From: Myxococcales bacterium
Lineage (GTDB): Bacteria > Myxococcota > Polyangia > Nannocystales > Nannocystaceae
Direction: 5' to 3'
NCBI GenBank assembly: GCA_016793465.1
Contig: JAEUJW010000058.1
Coordinates: 1 to 64,000, forward strand
DNA length: 64,000 bases
The translations under genes and the position numbers were made by a program. Shown here piece after piece: positions 36,027 to 45,815 of the stretch. Each line of letters starts with the position of its first letter. Positions within the stretch are counted from its first letter, which is position 1. The notes below the pieces were generated by a model that worked only from the letters and a program-made list of their open reading frames with translations, was not told where the DNA came from and did not search any database.

Positions 36027-36476
36027 GCACACGCCTCCCGTTGCGCGGCACCTCGAGCATTCGCCGCATTCGTCGCACGACGAATGGCGGCGCACGCGAA
36101 ATGCACGCACCTCCGCGTCCCGGCTGTCGCATCGGCACCATGCCGCGGCGACGCGCGAGACAGTTCTCTCGGGGCCCGAGCGGGCCGCGTTCCTCTGCGG
36201 GATCGAGCCGGCGACCGTCGCGCCGCGCGACCACCTCGCGCCCGAGGCGCCCGGCACGTGGCTCAGGGGCGCGTTCTGGCGGCTTCAGGGCTCACCGGAG
36301 CCGAGAAGGAGCGAGGGGTGTCGCTGCGGACTGCGAGTCGGACGCTCGCGTCGGATCTCAGAGGAAGTTCGAGAAAACCATGGCGTGTACCTCCGGCTGG
36401 AGGGACGAGGAGCCGCGAGGATAACGCGGCTCCCCACAATGTGCAATCGCGAATTATCGCCTTTTGTCGCCGCCGC
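36027..36476 (-). promoter_or_regulatory. 450-base leader upstream of the HflX/ABC-F operon
   Basis: No gene with normal codon bias is seen between the HflX start and the end of the alpha-2-macroglobulin gene. The length allows a long 5' leader, and genes of this type are often controlled by ribosome-dependent attenuation. I could not identify a convincing leader peptide. Composition is less GC-rich than the genes, especially 36360-36475. A hairpin at 36409-36433 probably ends transcription of the upstream large gene. Confidence 0.4.
36409..36433 (-). terminator. GC hairpin downstream of the alpha-2-macroglobulin gene
   Basis: GGAGCCGCG and CGCGGCTCC form a perfect nine-base stem with a seven-base loop (AGGATAA). 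It lies 43 bases after the stop of the leftward gene ending at 36477. No T tract follows, which is common for terminators in very GC-rich bacteria. Confidence 0.55.
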
Positions 36477-39400
36477 TCACTCGACCACCTTCACGGCGGA
36501 CGAGGCCGAGTGTGCGAACAGCTCCGGCGCGTACATCGCCTCCGCGCGGACCGGCGGCAGCCGGAAGCTGCCCAGCGTGGTCGCCCGCGCGGTGTACGAG
36601 TGGGTGTAGACCCCGCCCGGGAGGTAGTCGGCGAACAGCAGCATGCGGTCGTCACGCAGCTCGGTGTGGCTAAACGACCACCACGGCCGCCACCACCAGC
36701 CGTCGTCGCCGAGGTCGAGCGGGGACAGGGGCGTGGGGTTCGCGGGCGCCGGCGTGGCGTCGCGGGTGGTGGTCGCGAACTTCGGGTTCTCGCCCTCGAA
36801 GCCGGCGGGCAGCGGGTCGTCGACGACGACGAAGGTGGCGCGGTCCTTGACGACCAGCGTGAGGTTGACGCGCACGAGCGAGCCGGCCTTGACCTCGTAC
36901 GACCCGTCGGGCATGCGCCGCACGCTCTCGGGGTCGGGCGGGGCGCCGCCCTGGCCGAGCGGCTCGTAGGTGCGGAACACCGACAGGCCCTGCGACTGTG
37001 CCTTCATCTCGAGGTCGGCCGGCGCGTAGCGCAGGCCGAGGCGGTAGTACAGCTTGCCGGGCCCGTCCTTGGCCAGCAGCAGCGCGCGCGGCTGCTCCTT
37101 CAGCAGGCGGGCCATCGGCACCTGCTGCTCGCTCGTCGCCATGCTGCGGCCCTTGAACGCCCGCTCGCCGGCGAACGCGGCGTCGAGCCAGATGCGGGCC
37201 ACGTAGTCGGGGACCTCCTTCTCGACCGCCTCGAAGTAGCGGCTCGCGGCCAGCAGCGCCCACGCGTTGGCGTGGGTCGACGTCCAGCGGCCGCCGCGCC
37301 GCGCGTCGCGGTCGTCCATGATCCCGGCGATCACCTTGGGCAGCAGCGGGTCGTTCGGGTCGAGCTCCAACAGGGCCATCAGCGCCACCGCGTCGGTCTG
37401 CACGTCGGAGTGCATCAGCACCTGCAGCCCGAACGCGTCCTCCTCGGTCGTCGCCTCGGCGAAGTGGGCCGTGCGCGCCGTCTCGGTCACGCGCGCGCGC
37501 AGGTCGGCCTCGAGCGCGCGGCGGGCCTCGCCGCGCCCGAGCCGGTGCGCCGCCGACAGCAGCTGCACGCGGGCGTACAGCGGCAGCTCGGCGCGCCTGG
37601 CGTACACGCGGTCGAACAGCTCGGCGCCGCGGCCCTCGCGGGTCAGCAGCCACACCGCGAAGGCCCGGCTGGTGTGGTCGTAGTAGCGGCCCCACGGCGT
37701 CGACTCGCCGCCGGCCACGTAGCGCGCGAGGTAGTCGAGGGCCGCGTCGAGCCGGCGGTCGTCGACCTTGAAGCCGGCCTTCTTGCCCTCGAGCAGGGCG
37801 AACGTCGCCCAGGTCGTCAGGTACGGCGAGGTGCGGCCCGGGTCGTCCCAGGAGCGGAACCCGCCGTCGCCGTTCTGGCGCGCGAACACGCGGGCGACGC
37901 CCGCGGCCGCGATCGCCCTGCGCCGCTCGAGGTCGCGGACCGACGCGATCGGGAACTGCTCGAGCGCCGGCCCGAGCACGAAGATCGGCAGCAGCCGGCT
38001 GGCGACCTGCTCGGTGCACTCGTACTCGTACTCGACGAGGTACTTGACCGCGTCCTCGAGGCCCTTCAGGGCGGTCGACGACAGGCTGACCTCGAGCCCG
38101 CCGAACCCCGCGAGCGCGCCCTCGGGCAGCTTCAGCTCGCGCAGCACGCTGGCGTCGGTCGCCCCGTAGTCGGCGAACGCCTGGCGCGAGGCCGGCCAGT
38201 GCACCGGCAGCGACAGCTCGGTCGCGTCGCGGCCGCCGTTGCTGAGCGCGGCGAACTGCAGGCGCATGGTGCCCGCGCGCTCGGCCGCCATCGGGAAGCG
38301 GACCTCGCGCGACTGACCCGCGGGCACCTCGACCGGCACCTCGGTGGGGCCGGGCAGGGCCACGTTGGTGCCGCGCGTGCCGACCACGATCGCCTGGTCC
38401 TCCGCGGTCTGGTTGTCGACCATGACCGACGCCTGGAAGCTGTCGCCGAAGTTGGCGAAGCGGGGCAGGGACGGGCGCAGCATGATCGGCTTGCGGACCT
38501 TGACCGCGGCCTCGGCCGAGCCGAAGCGGTCGGGCCGGTCGGGGTCGACCGCGACCGCCATCACGCGGAACGTCGTCAGGTTCTCGGGCATGGGGATCTC
38601 GATCGTGGTCGTGCCCGTCTCGCCGACGATCACCTCCGGGTTGAAGTACGCCGTCGCCGCGAACATCGTGCGCAGCGAGATCGGGTTGGCCATCGCCTGG
38701 CTCGCCTTCAGCGTCGGCTTGCCCATGCGGCCCTCCTCGCCGCGGTGGCGGGTCGACACGTCGCGCTTGGCCTCGGCGACCGACTCCTCCTGCTCGGGCT
38801 CGAGGCGGTCGACGCCGGTGTCGCCGGCCCCGCCGCCGCCGATGCCGGTGCCGGCCAGGCCGAGCCCGCCGACCCCGTACGCCTCGCCGATCTCGTCGCC
38901 GACGAGCCCGCCCCACACGTCCGCGTCGTCGTCGCCGACCGCGAAGGCGCCCCCGAAGGCGCCCGGGTCCGGGGCGGCGTCCGGCGGCGGCGGCTCGACC
39001 ACGCGGTCCGACTCGCGGCGCGCCAGCAGGAACGTGCGCAGGTCGTAGAGCGACACCCCCGACTCGCGCGGGCGGTGGAAGAACGCCAGCGGGTCCGGGG
39101 TCTTGTAGGCCATCAGCGAGAGCACGCCCTCGTCGACGACCATGAGCGCGACGGCGGCCTTCTGCGGCTCGCCGTCGGCGTCGCGGGCCTGGATCTCGAG
39201 CCTCAGCGTGTCCTTCGGGGCCAGCTCGCCGCGCTCGGGCACCAGCGTCAGGCCGATGCGCTTGGCGCTGTCGTCGATCGCCAGCTTGATCCGGCCCGCG
39301 GCCACCGCCGGGCGCCCGAGGTCCTGGTCGGCCGGCGCGCCGGGCACCTCGACGCGCCCGCGCACCAGCATCACCGACACGTCGACGCCCGGGGTCATGG

Positions 39401-42400
39401 CCGCGGTCAGCGGCACCTCGATCGTCGCCGCCCCGCCCTGCACCGTCAGCGGCCGGTGCTCGAGGATCCCCTCGCGCTCGACGATCAGCAGCCCGCGCGC
39501 CGCGTCGAACGGCGAGCGCAGCAGCAGCGTCGCCGTCTCGCCGGGGCGGTACCTCTGCTTGTCGGGCACCACGTCGACGCGGCGCTGGTCCTGGTCCCAG
39601 ACCACCGCGTCCTCGCCGTGCACGTAGAACTCGTGGCGGGTCTTGTTGACGCGCCCCCTGGCGTCGGCGACCTCGGCCCAGACCACGTAGCTGCCCGACT
39701 GCGCGGTCAGGAACTCGCAGTGCACGGGCGCGGCCTCCGAGGTCGGGCTGCACTCGCCGGCGGGCACGTCGACGGTCTCGTACTTGTAGGCCCAGCGCCC
39801 GCGCTGCTGCACCGCGGTCCGCCTGGTGTCGCGGCGCGCGAGGGCGAGCTTGAGCTTGCGGCCGGCGACCCGCTTGCCGGCGACGTCGGCGACGATCGCC
39901 TCGACGCGGGCCTGCTCGCCCGCCCTGTAGACCGTGCGATCGCTGCGCAGGCCCACGTACTCCTCGGCGTTGTGGACCACGAAGCTCTGGCGCCCGGCGA
40001 TCGCCTGGCGGTTCTGGTCGGTGACCTGCGCCTCGAGCGTGTAGGTGCCCGCGGCCGGCGGTTCGTCCGCGCCGGGCCTGCTCGCCGCGGGCCGGGCCGA
40101 CGCGCTCACCGGCGTCTCCCTGGCCTGCAGCACGTGCTCGACCGCCAGCACCCCGCGCGCGTCGGTCTCGCCGGTGCCCTGCTTGACGGTCGTCTCGCCG
40201 CTCCACGTCACGCCGCCGAGGTCCTCCTCGTACATGCCGAGCCCGCGGCCGCCGCTCAGCCACCACGGCGGCTCGCGCGGGCCGAAGCTGAACGCCTCGT
40301 TCTCGCCGCCCGGCGGGCGGAAGCCGGCGTCGCTGCGGCGCAGCGAGTAGCGCACGGTGGCGCCGACCAGCGGCGCGCCGTGGAGGTAGGTCGCGCGCAC
40401 CTCGGCGGCCAGCGTGTCGCCGTAGACCAGCGTCGCCGCGGCGGGGCGCTCGACCTTCACCGCGAACTCGGGCGCGCGGTAGGTCTCGACCGCGAACGCG
40501 TGGTGGAAGGTCTGCTCGTCGCCGAACCACCCGCCCGGCAGCTTCAGCTCGAAGCGATGCGCGCCGGTGTCGGTGTCGGCGGGCAGCGGGATGTCGACGC
40601 TGAAGGTCCCGAGCGGGCCGACCTTCAGCGCGCCCCTGGCGACCTCGTGGTCGCGCGGGCCGTGGACCACGTACTCGGCCGCGACGTCGCTGCGGCCGGG
40701 CGTCACCCCGCCGTCGGGGCCGCGCGTCTCCTGGCGCAGGATGCCCGAGAGGTGGACCGTCTCGCCGGGCTTGTGCGGCTCGCGCTCGGTGTAGAAGAAC
40801 ACCCGCGGCTCGGCCTTGCCGGCCTCGTACTGCCACGACGACCAGGTGCCGTCGACGGTCTGCTGCAGCGGGAAGTAGGAGGCGTCGCCGGCGACGCGCG
40901 CGAGGATGTAGGGGTGGCCCTCGATGCGCCCGTGGGTGAGCGTGGCCAGGCCCTGCTCGTCGCTCGTGCCGGTCCAGGTGACGCCGCCGTCGCGCGACCC
41001 GAACAGCGAGAGCCCGACGCCCGCGCGCGGCTCCCCGGTCACGAGGTCGGTCACGAGGATCACGCCGCTGTCGCTGTCGACCGCCGCGCTGACCCCGAGC
41101 CGCGTGACCTCGACGACGTGCTCGACCATCTGGCGGTGCTTCCAGGACTCGTCGCCGAGCTGGTTGCTGCGCGCCCCGACCACCAGGAAGCTGCCCGGCA
41201 TGCTGGCCAGCTCGCGCGTGGCGATCGGGATGGTGACCGGCTGCGCGCGCGAGCCGGCGACCGCGTGGGTCACGCCCGGGCCCGCGTCGCGCAGCAGGTT
41301 GGTCCACTCGTCGCGGCCGCGGTAGCTGTGGCGCTTCTCGGCCAGCTCGCGCAGCGCCTCCGGCGCGAACTCCCGCGCGCGCACCTCGACCTCGGTCAGA
41401 CCCCTGGCCCGCAGGTCGAGCACGCCCGCGTGCGACGGCTCGAGCACCACCGGGTCGAGGCGCACGCCCTCGAGCGCGAGCGCGGGCTCCAGCCCCGGCA
41501 GCGTGAACGTGGCGCGAAACGGCCGCGCGAGCGCCTGCCCGTGGACGTCGCGCACGCCCGCGTCGACCGTCAGCGTGTAGGTGGCGAGCCCGCGGAGCTC
41601 GCCGCGCAGCGTCAGCGCGCCGTTGGCCGTGACCTCCAGCCCCGCGACCTCGGGCGTGACGTGGACCTTGGCGGCGATGTCGGGGTCGACCGCCAGGCGC
41701 GTGCTCGCCTGCAGCGTCACGCCGTCGACGGTGCAGCCCCACGGGTAGCGCCGCTTGCACTGCGGCGGCGACAGGGTGAGCGGCGGGTAGGTGGTGAACT
41801 CGGCGGTGAGCTTCTTGCTGACGTTCGGACCCTCGCCGTACACGCCGGGGGGTATCGTCGCGCTGTAGCGGGTGTCGGGTCGCAGCGCGGCCGCGGGTCG
41901 CAGCACCAGCGTGCGCTCGGCGCGGCCGGACTGCGCTGCCGAGCGGTAGGGCTCGGCGAGCGCCGCGTACTCGCCGGCCGGCACCCGCGTCAGCGCCACC
42001 GACCCGCCGCCGCCGCTCAGCCTGATCGCCGCGGCCAGCTCGTCGGCGCGGATGTCCTGGTTGAAGGTCAGCACGAGCACCGGGTCGAGCGCCACGTGGC
42101 CCCACGGGCTCGGCGTCTGCCGCGAGATCTCGAGCGGCGGCGTCGAGAACTGCCACGACACCGGCTTCGCCAGCCGCGCGCCCGCGGTCGACGTCTCGCC
42201 GGCCGCGACCGTCGCGGTGTAGGTGGTCGAGAACGGCAGGCGCCCGCTCGCCTCGAACGCGATCATCTGGGTACCGAGCCAGCGGTACTTGCCCGGCGGC
42301 CGCGGCGAGATCGCCAGCGGCGAGCGCTCGAGCTCGAGGTCGTCGACGGTCGCCAGCGGCACCATGGCCTGGTTGAACGTCGCCGTGATCGCGCCGACGA

Positions 42401-42755
42401 GCCCCGGCGCCTTCTGCGTCGGGCTCGTGCGCAGCACCTGCAGCGGCAGGTCGGGCGCCGGGTCCCGGGTCTGCTCGCTCGGCGGCGCCGGCGGCGGGAA
42501 CGGCAGCGGGTCCGGCTCGGCCGCGCTCGCCGGCGGCCGCGGACCCGCGACCGGCTTCAGCTCGGCGGTGACATCGTCCTCGTCGCCGGCGATCGGCGGC
42601 ACCCCGGCCCACAGGTCGAGCGCCGGCGGCGCGACCGTCGGCGACTCGTCGACCGCCGCCGGCTTCGTCGACGTGCACGCCGTCGCCAGCAGCAGGACCG
42701 ACCACAACCCGGGCACGCCCGGACACGAGAGGGTGAGGGGAGCGCAGCGTCGCAC
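36477..42755 (-). CDS. Bacterial alpha-2-macroglobulin, thioester-containing lipoprotein
   Basis: A protein of about 2092 residues. The signal peptide (RRCAPLTL to LLLATAC) gives a lipoprotein. The body has the macroglobulin-like repeats and bait region typical of bacterial homologues (YfhM/ECAM class), then GGLEVSLSSTALKGLEDAV and the thioester motif CTEQ at about residues 1580-1583, so covalent trapping of proteases is possible. A Gly-rich stretch (GLGLAGTGIGGGGAG) near residue 1300 may be the bait or a flexible loop. Start GTG 42753-42755 is favoured; GTG 42716 would shorten the signal. Length exceeds E. coli YfhM (about 1650). The usual pbpC neighbour is absent. Confidence 0.87.
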   Translation of the reverse strand: MRRCAPLTLSCPGVPGLWSVLLLATACTSTKPAAVDESPTVAPPALDLWAGVPPIAGDEDDVTAELKPVAGPRPPASAAEPDPLPFPPPAPPSEQTRDPAPDLPLQVLRTSPTQKAPGLVGAITATFNQAMVPLATVDDLELERSPLAISPRPPGKYRWLGTQMIAFEASGRLPFSTTYTATVAAGETSTAGARLAKPVSWQFSTPPLEISRQTPSPWGHVALDPVLVLTFNQDIRADELAAAIRLSGGGGSVALTRVPAGEYAALAEPYRSAAQSGRAERTLVLRPAAALRPDTRYSATIPPGVYGEGPNVSKKLTAEFTTYPPLTLSPPQCKRRYPWGCTVDGVTLQASTRLAVDPDIAAKVHVTPEVAGLEVTANGALTLRGELRGLATYTLTVDAGVRDVHGQALARPFRATFTLPGLEPALALEGVRLDPVVLEPSHAGVLDLRARGLTEVEVRAREFAPEALRELAEKRHSYRGRDEWTNLLRDAGPGVTHAVAGSRAQPVTIPIATRELASMPGSFLVVGARSNQLGDESWKHRQMVEHVVEVTRLGVSAAVDSDSGVILVTDLVTGEPRAGVGLSLFGSRDGGVTWTGTSDEQGLATLTHGRIEGHPYILARVAGDASYFPLQQTVDGTWSSWQYEAGKAEPRVFFYTEREPHKPGETVHLSGILRQETRGPDGGVTPGRSDVAAEYVVHGPRDHEVARGALKVGPLGTFSVDIPLPADTDTGAHRFELKLPGGWFGDEQTFHHAFAVETYRAPEFAVKVERPAAATLVYGDTLAAEVRATYLHGAPLVGATVRYSLRRSDAGFRPPGGENEAFSFGPREPPWWLSGGRGLGMYEEDLGGVTWSGETTVKQGTGETDARGVLAVEHVLQARETPVSASARPAASRPGADEPPAAGTYTLEAQVTDQNRQAIAGRQSFVVHNAEEYVGLRSDRTVYRAGEQARVEAIVADVAGKRVAGRKLKLALARRDTRRTAVQQRGRWAYKYETVDVPAGECSPTSEAAPVHCEFLTAQSGSYVVWAEVADARGRVNKTRHEFYVHGEDAVVWDQDQRRVDVVPDKQRYRPGETATLLLRSPFDAARGLLIVEREGILEHRPLTVQGGAATIEVPLTAAMTPGVDVSVMLVRGRVEVPGAPADQDLGRPAVAAGRIKLAIDDSAKRIGLTLVPERGELAPKDTLRLEIQARDADGEPQKAAVALMVVDEGVLSLMAYKTPDPLAFFHRPRESGVSLYDLRTFLLARRESDRVVEPPPPDAAPDPGAFGGAFAVGDDDADVWGGLVGDEIGEAYGVGGLGLAGTGIGGGGAGDTGVDRLEPEQEESVAEAKRDVSTRHRGEEGRMGKPTLKASQAMANPISLRTMFAATAYFNPEVIVGETGTTTIEIPMPENLTTFRVMAVAVDPDRPDRFGSAEAAVKVRKPIMLRPSLPRFANFGDSFQASVMVDNQTAEDQAIVVGTRGTNVALPGPTEVPVEVPAGQSREVRFPMAAERAGTMRLQFAALSNGGRDATELSLPVHWPASRQAFADYGATDASVLRELKLPEGALAGFGGLEVSLSSTALKGLEDAVKYLVEYEYECTEQVASRLLPIFVLGPALEQFPIASVRDLERRRAIAAAGVARVFARQNGDGGFRSWDDPGRTSPYLTTWATFALLEGKKAGFKVDDRRLDAALDYLARYVAGGESTPWGRYYDHTSRAFAVWLLTREGRGAELFDRVYARRAELPLYARVQLLSAAHRLGRGEARRALEADLRARVTETARTAHFAEATTEEDAFGLQVLMHSDVQTDAVALMALLELDPNDPLLPKVIAGIMDDRDARRGGRWTSTHANAWALLAASRYFEAVEKEVPDYVARIWLDAAFAGERAFKGRSMATSEQQVPMARLLKEQPRALLLAKDGPGKLYYRLGLRYAPADLEMKAQSQGLSVFRTYEPLGQGGAPPDPESVRRMPDGSYEVKAGSLVRVNLTLVVKDRATFVVVDDPLPAGFEGENPKFATTTRDATPAPANPTPLSPLDLGDDGWWWRPWWSFSHTELRDDRMLLFADYLPGGVYTHSYTARATTLGSFRLPPVRAEAMYAPELFAHSASSAVKVVE

Positions 42756-42846
42756 GAGCCCGATGCTCGCACGCCGACCCCTCGCGGATCCACGGGCGCT
42801 CCCGTGCTCATCCCCAACATCCGAAGTGTTACATTCGCCGCCCCGC

Positions 42847-45048
42847 ATGGCCGAGCCCGCTTCACCCCCGCTGCGGGTCCGCGATCACGTGCTGCTCGCC
42901 GCCGCCGTCGCCGGCGCGCAGGGCCTCGTCGAGGGCAACCGCCTGGGCTCGCCGCGGGCCGTGGCCCTGTGCGCCGCGCTGCTCGTGCTCGGCGGCGCCG
43001 TCGTCGGCCTGGTCCAAGCCGGGCTGTTCGTCGGCCTGCGCGGGCTGTGGCGATACGCCCGCGCCGGCTGGCCCGCGCCGCCCGAGGGCGACGAGCAGCG
43101 CCTCCGGGCGCGCGCCACCATCCTCGCCGCCGTGCTGTGCGGCGGCCTCGGGCTCGCGGCGCTGCGACCGGCGGCGCTGCGCCTGCTCGACGTGCACGAC
43201 CCCGGCCTCGTCGCCGCCCTGCTGCTGGTGTGCGTCGGCCTCGTCGCCGGCGTCGCCGTGTTCGCCACGCCGATCGTCGCGGGCCTGATCCACCGCCCGC
43301 TGCGCGAGCTCGATCGCAGCGTCGACGTGGCCCTCCCGCCCGAGCCGCCGGTGCGCCGCTTCTTGCTGCTCGCGCTGCCCGTCGGGCTGGCGACCGCCTG
43401 GCTGCAGCGCGCGCACGCCAAGGGCCTGAAGCCGTTCGCGCTCGAGCTCGGCGGCGTGATGTTCTGCGTCGCCGAGGCCGGCGCGCTGGCCCTCGCCGCC
43501 TGGCTGCCCGCATCGCTGCGCGAGCTCGTGCGCCGCACCAGCGGGCGCCTGCTCGCCGGCCTGCTCGCGCTCGCGGGGCTGGTGCTCGTCGGCGGCGAGG
43601 GCGACCGCAAGCTCCACGAGGACATCGGCCGCAGCGTCGGCGCCGGCGCCGTGCAGCGCCAGCTGCGGCGCCTCGGCGACGTCGACGGCGACGGCGCCTC
43701 CGCGTGGCTCGGCGGGGGCGACTGCGCGGCCTGGGACGCGACCCGCGGCCCGCTCGCGGTCGACGTCCCGGGCAACCGCGTCGACGAGGACTGCGACGGC
43801 GCCGACGCCTGGTCGTGGTCCGCCGCCCGCGCGCCGCAGGTCGAGCGCCTGCACGGCCGCCTCGACCCCGCGCTGGTCCGCGACTACAACGTCGTGTGGA
43901 TCATCGTCGACGCCGTGCGGGCCAACCACCTCTCGGCCTACGGCTACCCGCGCGCGACCTCGCCGTACCTCGAGCACCTCGCCGGGGAGTCGCTGGTGTT
44001 CCGTCGGGCCTACAGCCAGTCGTCGGCGACCATGCTGTCGATCCCCAGCATGCTCGCCGGGCGCCCGGTCGGGACCATGCGGTTCGAACGCGGCGACGGC
44101 ATCCTGCGCGCGCACAGCCCCGGCGAGCCGCTCGCCGAGGTGCTCCAGCGCCACGGCTACCGCACCGGGTTCGTCGTCGACGGCTACGTCACCAACCGCC
44201 TGCCCGGCGCGCTCGCGGGCTTCGAGACCGTCGAGAGCACCTGGGTCGACGGCAACGCCAGGCCGTGGAACACCCGCTACGCCGCGACCGCCGTGACCAA
44301 GGCGATCGAGTTCCTCGAGCGCGACAGCGCCGCCGAGCAGCCGTTCTTCCTCGCCGTCTACATGGCCGACCCGCACGCGCCCTACGTCGAGCACCCCGAG
44401 GTCACGCCGTTCGGCAAGGGCACGGTCGCGCGCTACGACGGCGAGCTCGCCTACACCGACCACTGGATCGGCGTGCTCGTCGAGTACCTGCGGGCCAAGC
44501 CGCCGCTGCTCGACGACACCATCGTCGTCGTCGTCGCCGACCACGGCGAGGAGTTCAACGACCACGGCGGCACCCAGCACGCCCGCACCTGCCACGAGGA
44601 GTCGACCCACGTCCCGCTGCTGCTGCGCGTGCCCGGCCTGGCCCCCGGCGAGGTCGAGCTCCGCGTCGGCCTCAACGACATCGTCCCGACGTTCGTCGAG
44701 CTGCTCGGCCTCGACCTCCCGCTCGACCAGCTCGACGGCCAGAGCCTCCTCATCCCCGCGCTCGCCCCCGGCCGCGTCGCCCCCGACCGCCCGATCTACT
44801 GCAGCGTGCTCAGCCAGCGCGCCAGCCAGGGCGACTTCCTGCGCCACGCCGTCCGCGTCGGCCGCCACGCCCTCCACCAGGACGTGCTCGACCAGCGCCT
44901 CGAGCTCTACGACGTGCTCGCCGACCCCCGCGAGAAGAAGCCGCTCGACCTCTCCGACCCCCGCGCCCGCGCGACCGCCGAGCACCTCGAGTCCGTCCTC
45001 CGCGGCCACCTCACCGGCAACATCGAGGACCGGCTGCTGACCCGTTGA
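42847..45048 (+). CDS. Membrane sulfatase/phosphoethanolamine-transferase-fold enzyme with metal-binding module
   Basis: A 733-residue protein with about five to six membrane segments in the first 255 residues. A short module follows (LGDVDGDGAS, then GGDCAAWD and VDEDCDGAD, about 280-320) resembling the Ca- or Cu-binding MopE-like motif. The C-terminal alkaline-phosphatase-fold domain (about 345-700) has VWIIVDAVRANHLSAYGY, SSATMLSIPSMLAGR with the likely Ser/Thr nucleophile, YMADPHAPY and VVADHGEEFNDHGG. There is no CxPxR formylglycine motif, so it is more likely a phospho-transferase or phosphatase than a classic sulfatase. Divergent from the macroglobulin gene across 91 bases. Confidence 0.82.
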   Translation: MAEPASPPLRVRDHVLLAAAVAGAQGLVEGNRLGSPRAVALCAALLVLGGAVVGLVQAGLFVGLRGLWRYARAGWPAPPEGDEQRLRARATILAAVLCGGLGLAALRPAALRLLDVHDPGLVAALLLVCVGLVAGVAVFATPIVAGLIHRPLRELDRSVDVALPPEPPVRRFLLLALPVGLATAWLQRAHAKGLKPFALELGGVMFCVAEAGALALAAWLPASLRELVRRTSGRLLAGLLALAGLVLVGGEGDRKLHEDIGRSVGAGAVQRQLRRLGDVDGDGASAWLGGGDCAAWDATRGPLAVDVPGNRVDEDCDGADAWSWSAARAPQVERLHGRLDPALVRDYNVVWIIVDAVRANHLSAYGYPRATSPYLEHLAGESLVFRRAYSQSSATMLSIPSMLAGRPVGTMRFERGDGILRAHSPGEPLAEVLQRHGYRTGFVVDGYVTNRLPGALAGFETVESTWVDGNARPWNTRYAATAVTKAIEFLERDSAAEQPFFLAVYMADPHAPYVEHPEVTPFGKGTVARYDGELAYTDHWIGVLVEYLRAKPPLLDDTIVVVVADHGEEFNDHGGTQHARTCHEESTHVPLLLRVPGLAPGEVELRVGLNDIVPTFVELLGLDLPLDQLDGQSLLIPALAPGRVAPDRPIYCSVLSQRASQGDFLRHAVRVGRHALHQDVLDQRLELYDVLADPREKKPLDLSDPRARATAEHLESVLRGHLTGNIEDRLLTR

Positions 45049-45083
45049 GCGGGCCGAGAGAAGATCAAAAATATTAAACGCGA

Positions 45084-45113
45084 GGGCCCGGGCCGCGCCG
45101 CGAACCCGGGCCC
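45084..45113. terminator. Hairpin terminator between convergent genes
   Basis: GGGCCCGGG (45084-45092) and CCCGGGCCC (45105-45113) make a perfect nine-base stem with a 12-base loop. Leftward transcripts next meet CGCGTTTAATATTTTT, a T-rich tract, so it should end the leftward lipoprotein gene best; it can also stop the rightward enzyme gene. Confidence 0.65.
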
Positions 45114-45128
45114 GCCGCGCGCCGGCGC

Positions 45129-45815
45129 TCAGCCGTGCATCTCGGCCTTGAACGCGCGGGTCTTGTCGTCGTTCGACGGCCACAGCCACACGTGGGCGAT
45201 CGACCCGTCGTCGCCGAGCTCGAGTTTAAGAAGCGCCGCGCCGTGCTCGCACTGCAGGTCGAAGCGCCCGGTCGTGTCGGTCACCGAGCGCACCGCGGCG
45301 AGGTCGCAGCGCCCGAGCTTGCGCGCCCACGCCTTGCCGATCGCCTTGCCCCACGGCTGCTTGCCGGCGGCCTCGCGCTGCCACGGCATGGCCGAGACCA
45401 CCTCGCGCATGGCCGCGCCGACCTGCACGGGCAGCTCGATGCCGACGCCGCCGTTGAGCGTGCCGATCATCCGGCCCTTGCGATCGAGGCGCATCGAGAT
45501 CTGCAGCTCGCCGCGCTCGCACGGCGCCGCGAAGCGGCCGCGCGTCAGCTTGTACTGCCACATCAGCTCCGGCGCCCCGCAGTCGCCGAGGCGCTCGTGC
45601 AGCCACGCCAGCTCGCTCTGGATCTCCGCGAGGTCCGGCGTCTTCGCGTGCAGCGCCGCCATCTTCTCGCCGTCCCAGTCGTTGTAGAGCGCCACGTACT
45701 CCGCGGCGGTGCGCGGCAGGTCGTCCGCGTCGAGCGCCGGCTTCTTCTCTTCGACTGCGCAGGCGCCGAGGGCGAGGGCGCCGATCATCGCCAACAAAAA
45801 CCCAGTTGAACGCAT
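45129..45815 (-). CDS. Lipoprotein, unknown function
   Basis: A 228-residue protein with signal FLLAMIGALALGAC and a lipobox Cys at about residue 19. The mature part has two repeated halves in design: charged helices then strands GELQISMRLDRKGRMIGTL and RFDLQCEHGAALLKLELGDDG. The similarity between those two strand regions suggests an internal duplication of a small beta domain. Four further Cys residues could form disulfides. I do not recognise the family. Leu-Leu-Lys at 45224-45230 is coded CTT CTT AAA, unlike the normal codon bias. Confidence 0.68.
   Translation of the reverse strand: MRSTGFLLAMIGALALGACAVEEKKPALDADDLPRTAAEYVALYNDWDGEKMAALHAKTPDLAEIQSELAWLHERLGDCGAPELMWQYKLTRGRFAAPCERGELQISMRLDRKGRMIGTLNGGVGIELPVQVGAAMREVVSAMPWQREAAGKQPWGKAIGKAWARKLGRCDLAAVRSVTDTTGRFDLQCEHGAALLKLELGDDGSIAHVWLWPSNDDKTRAFKAEMHG

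Noticed and set aside
35703..45077. A 3124-residue open frame on the plus strand
   Set aside because: It is the antisense of the macroglobulin and HflX genes. It is Arg/Val/Ala-rich without domains, as GC-rich shadow frames typically are, and the opposite strand carries recognisable proteins.
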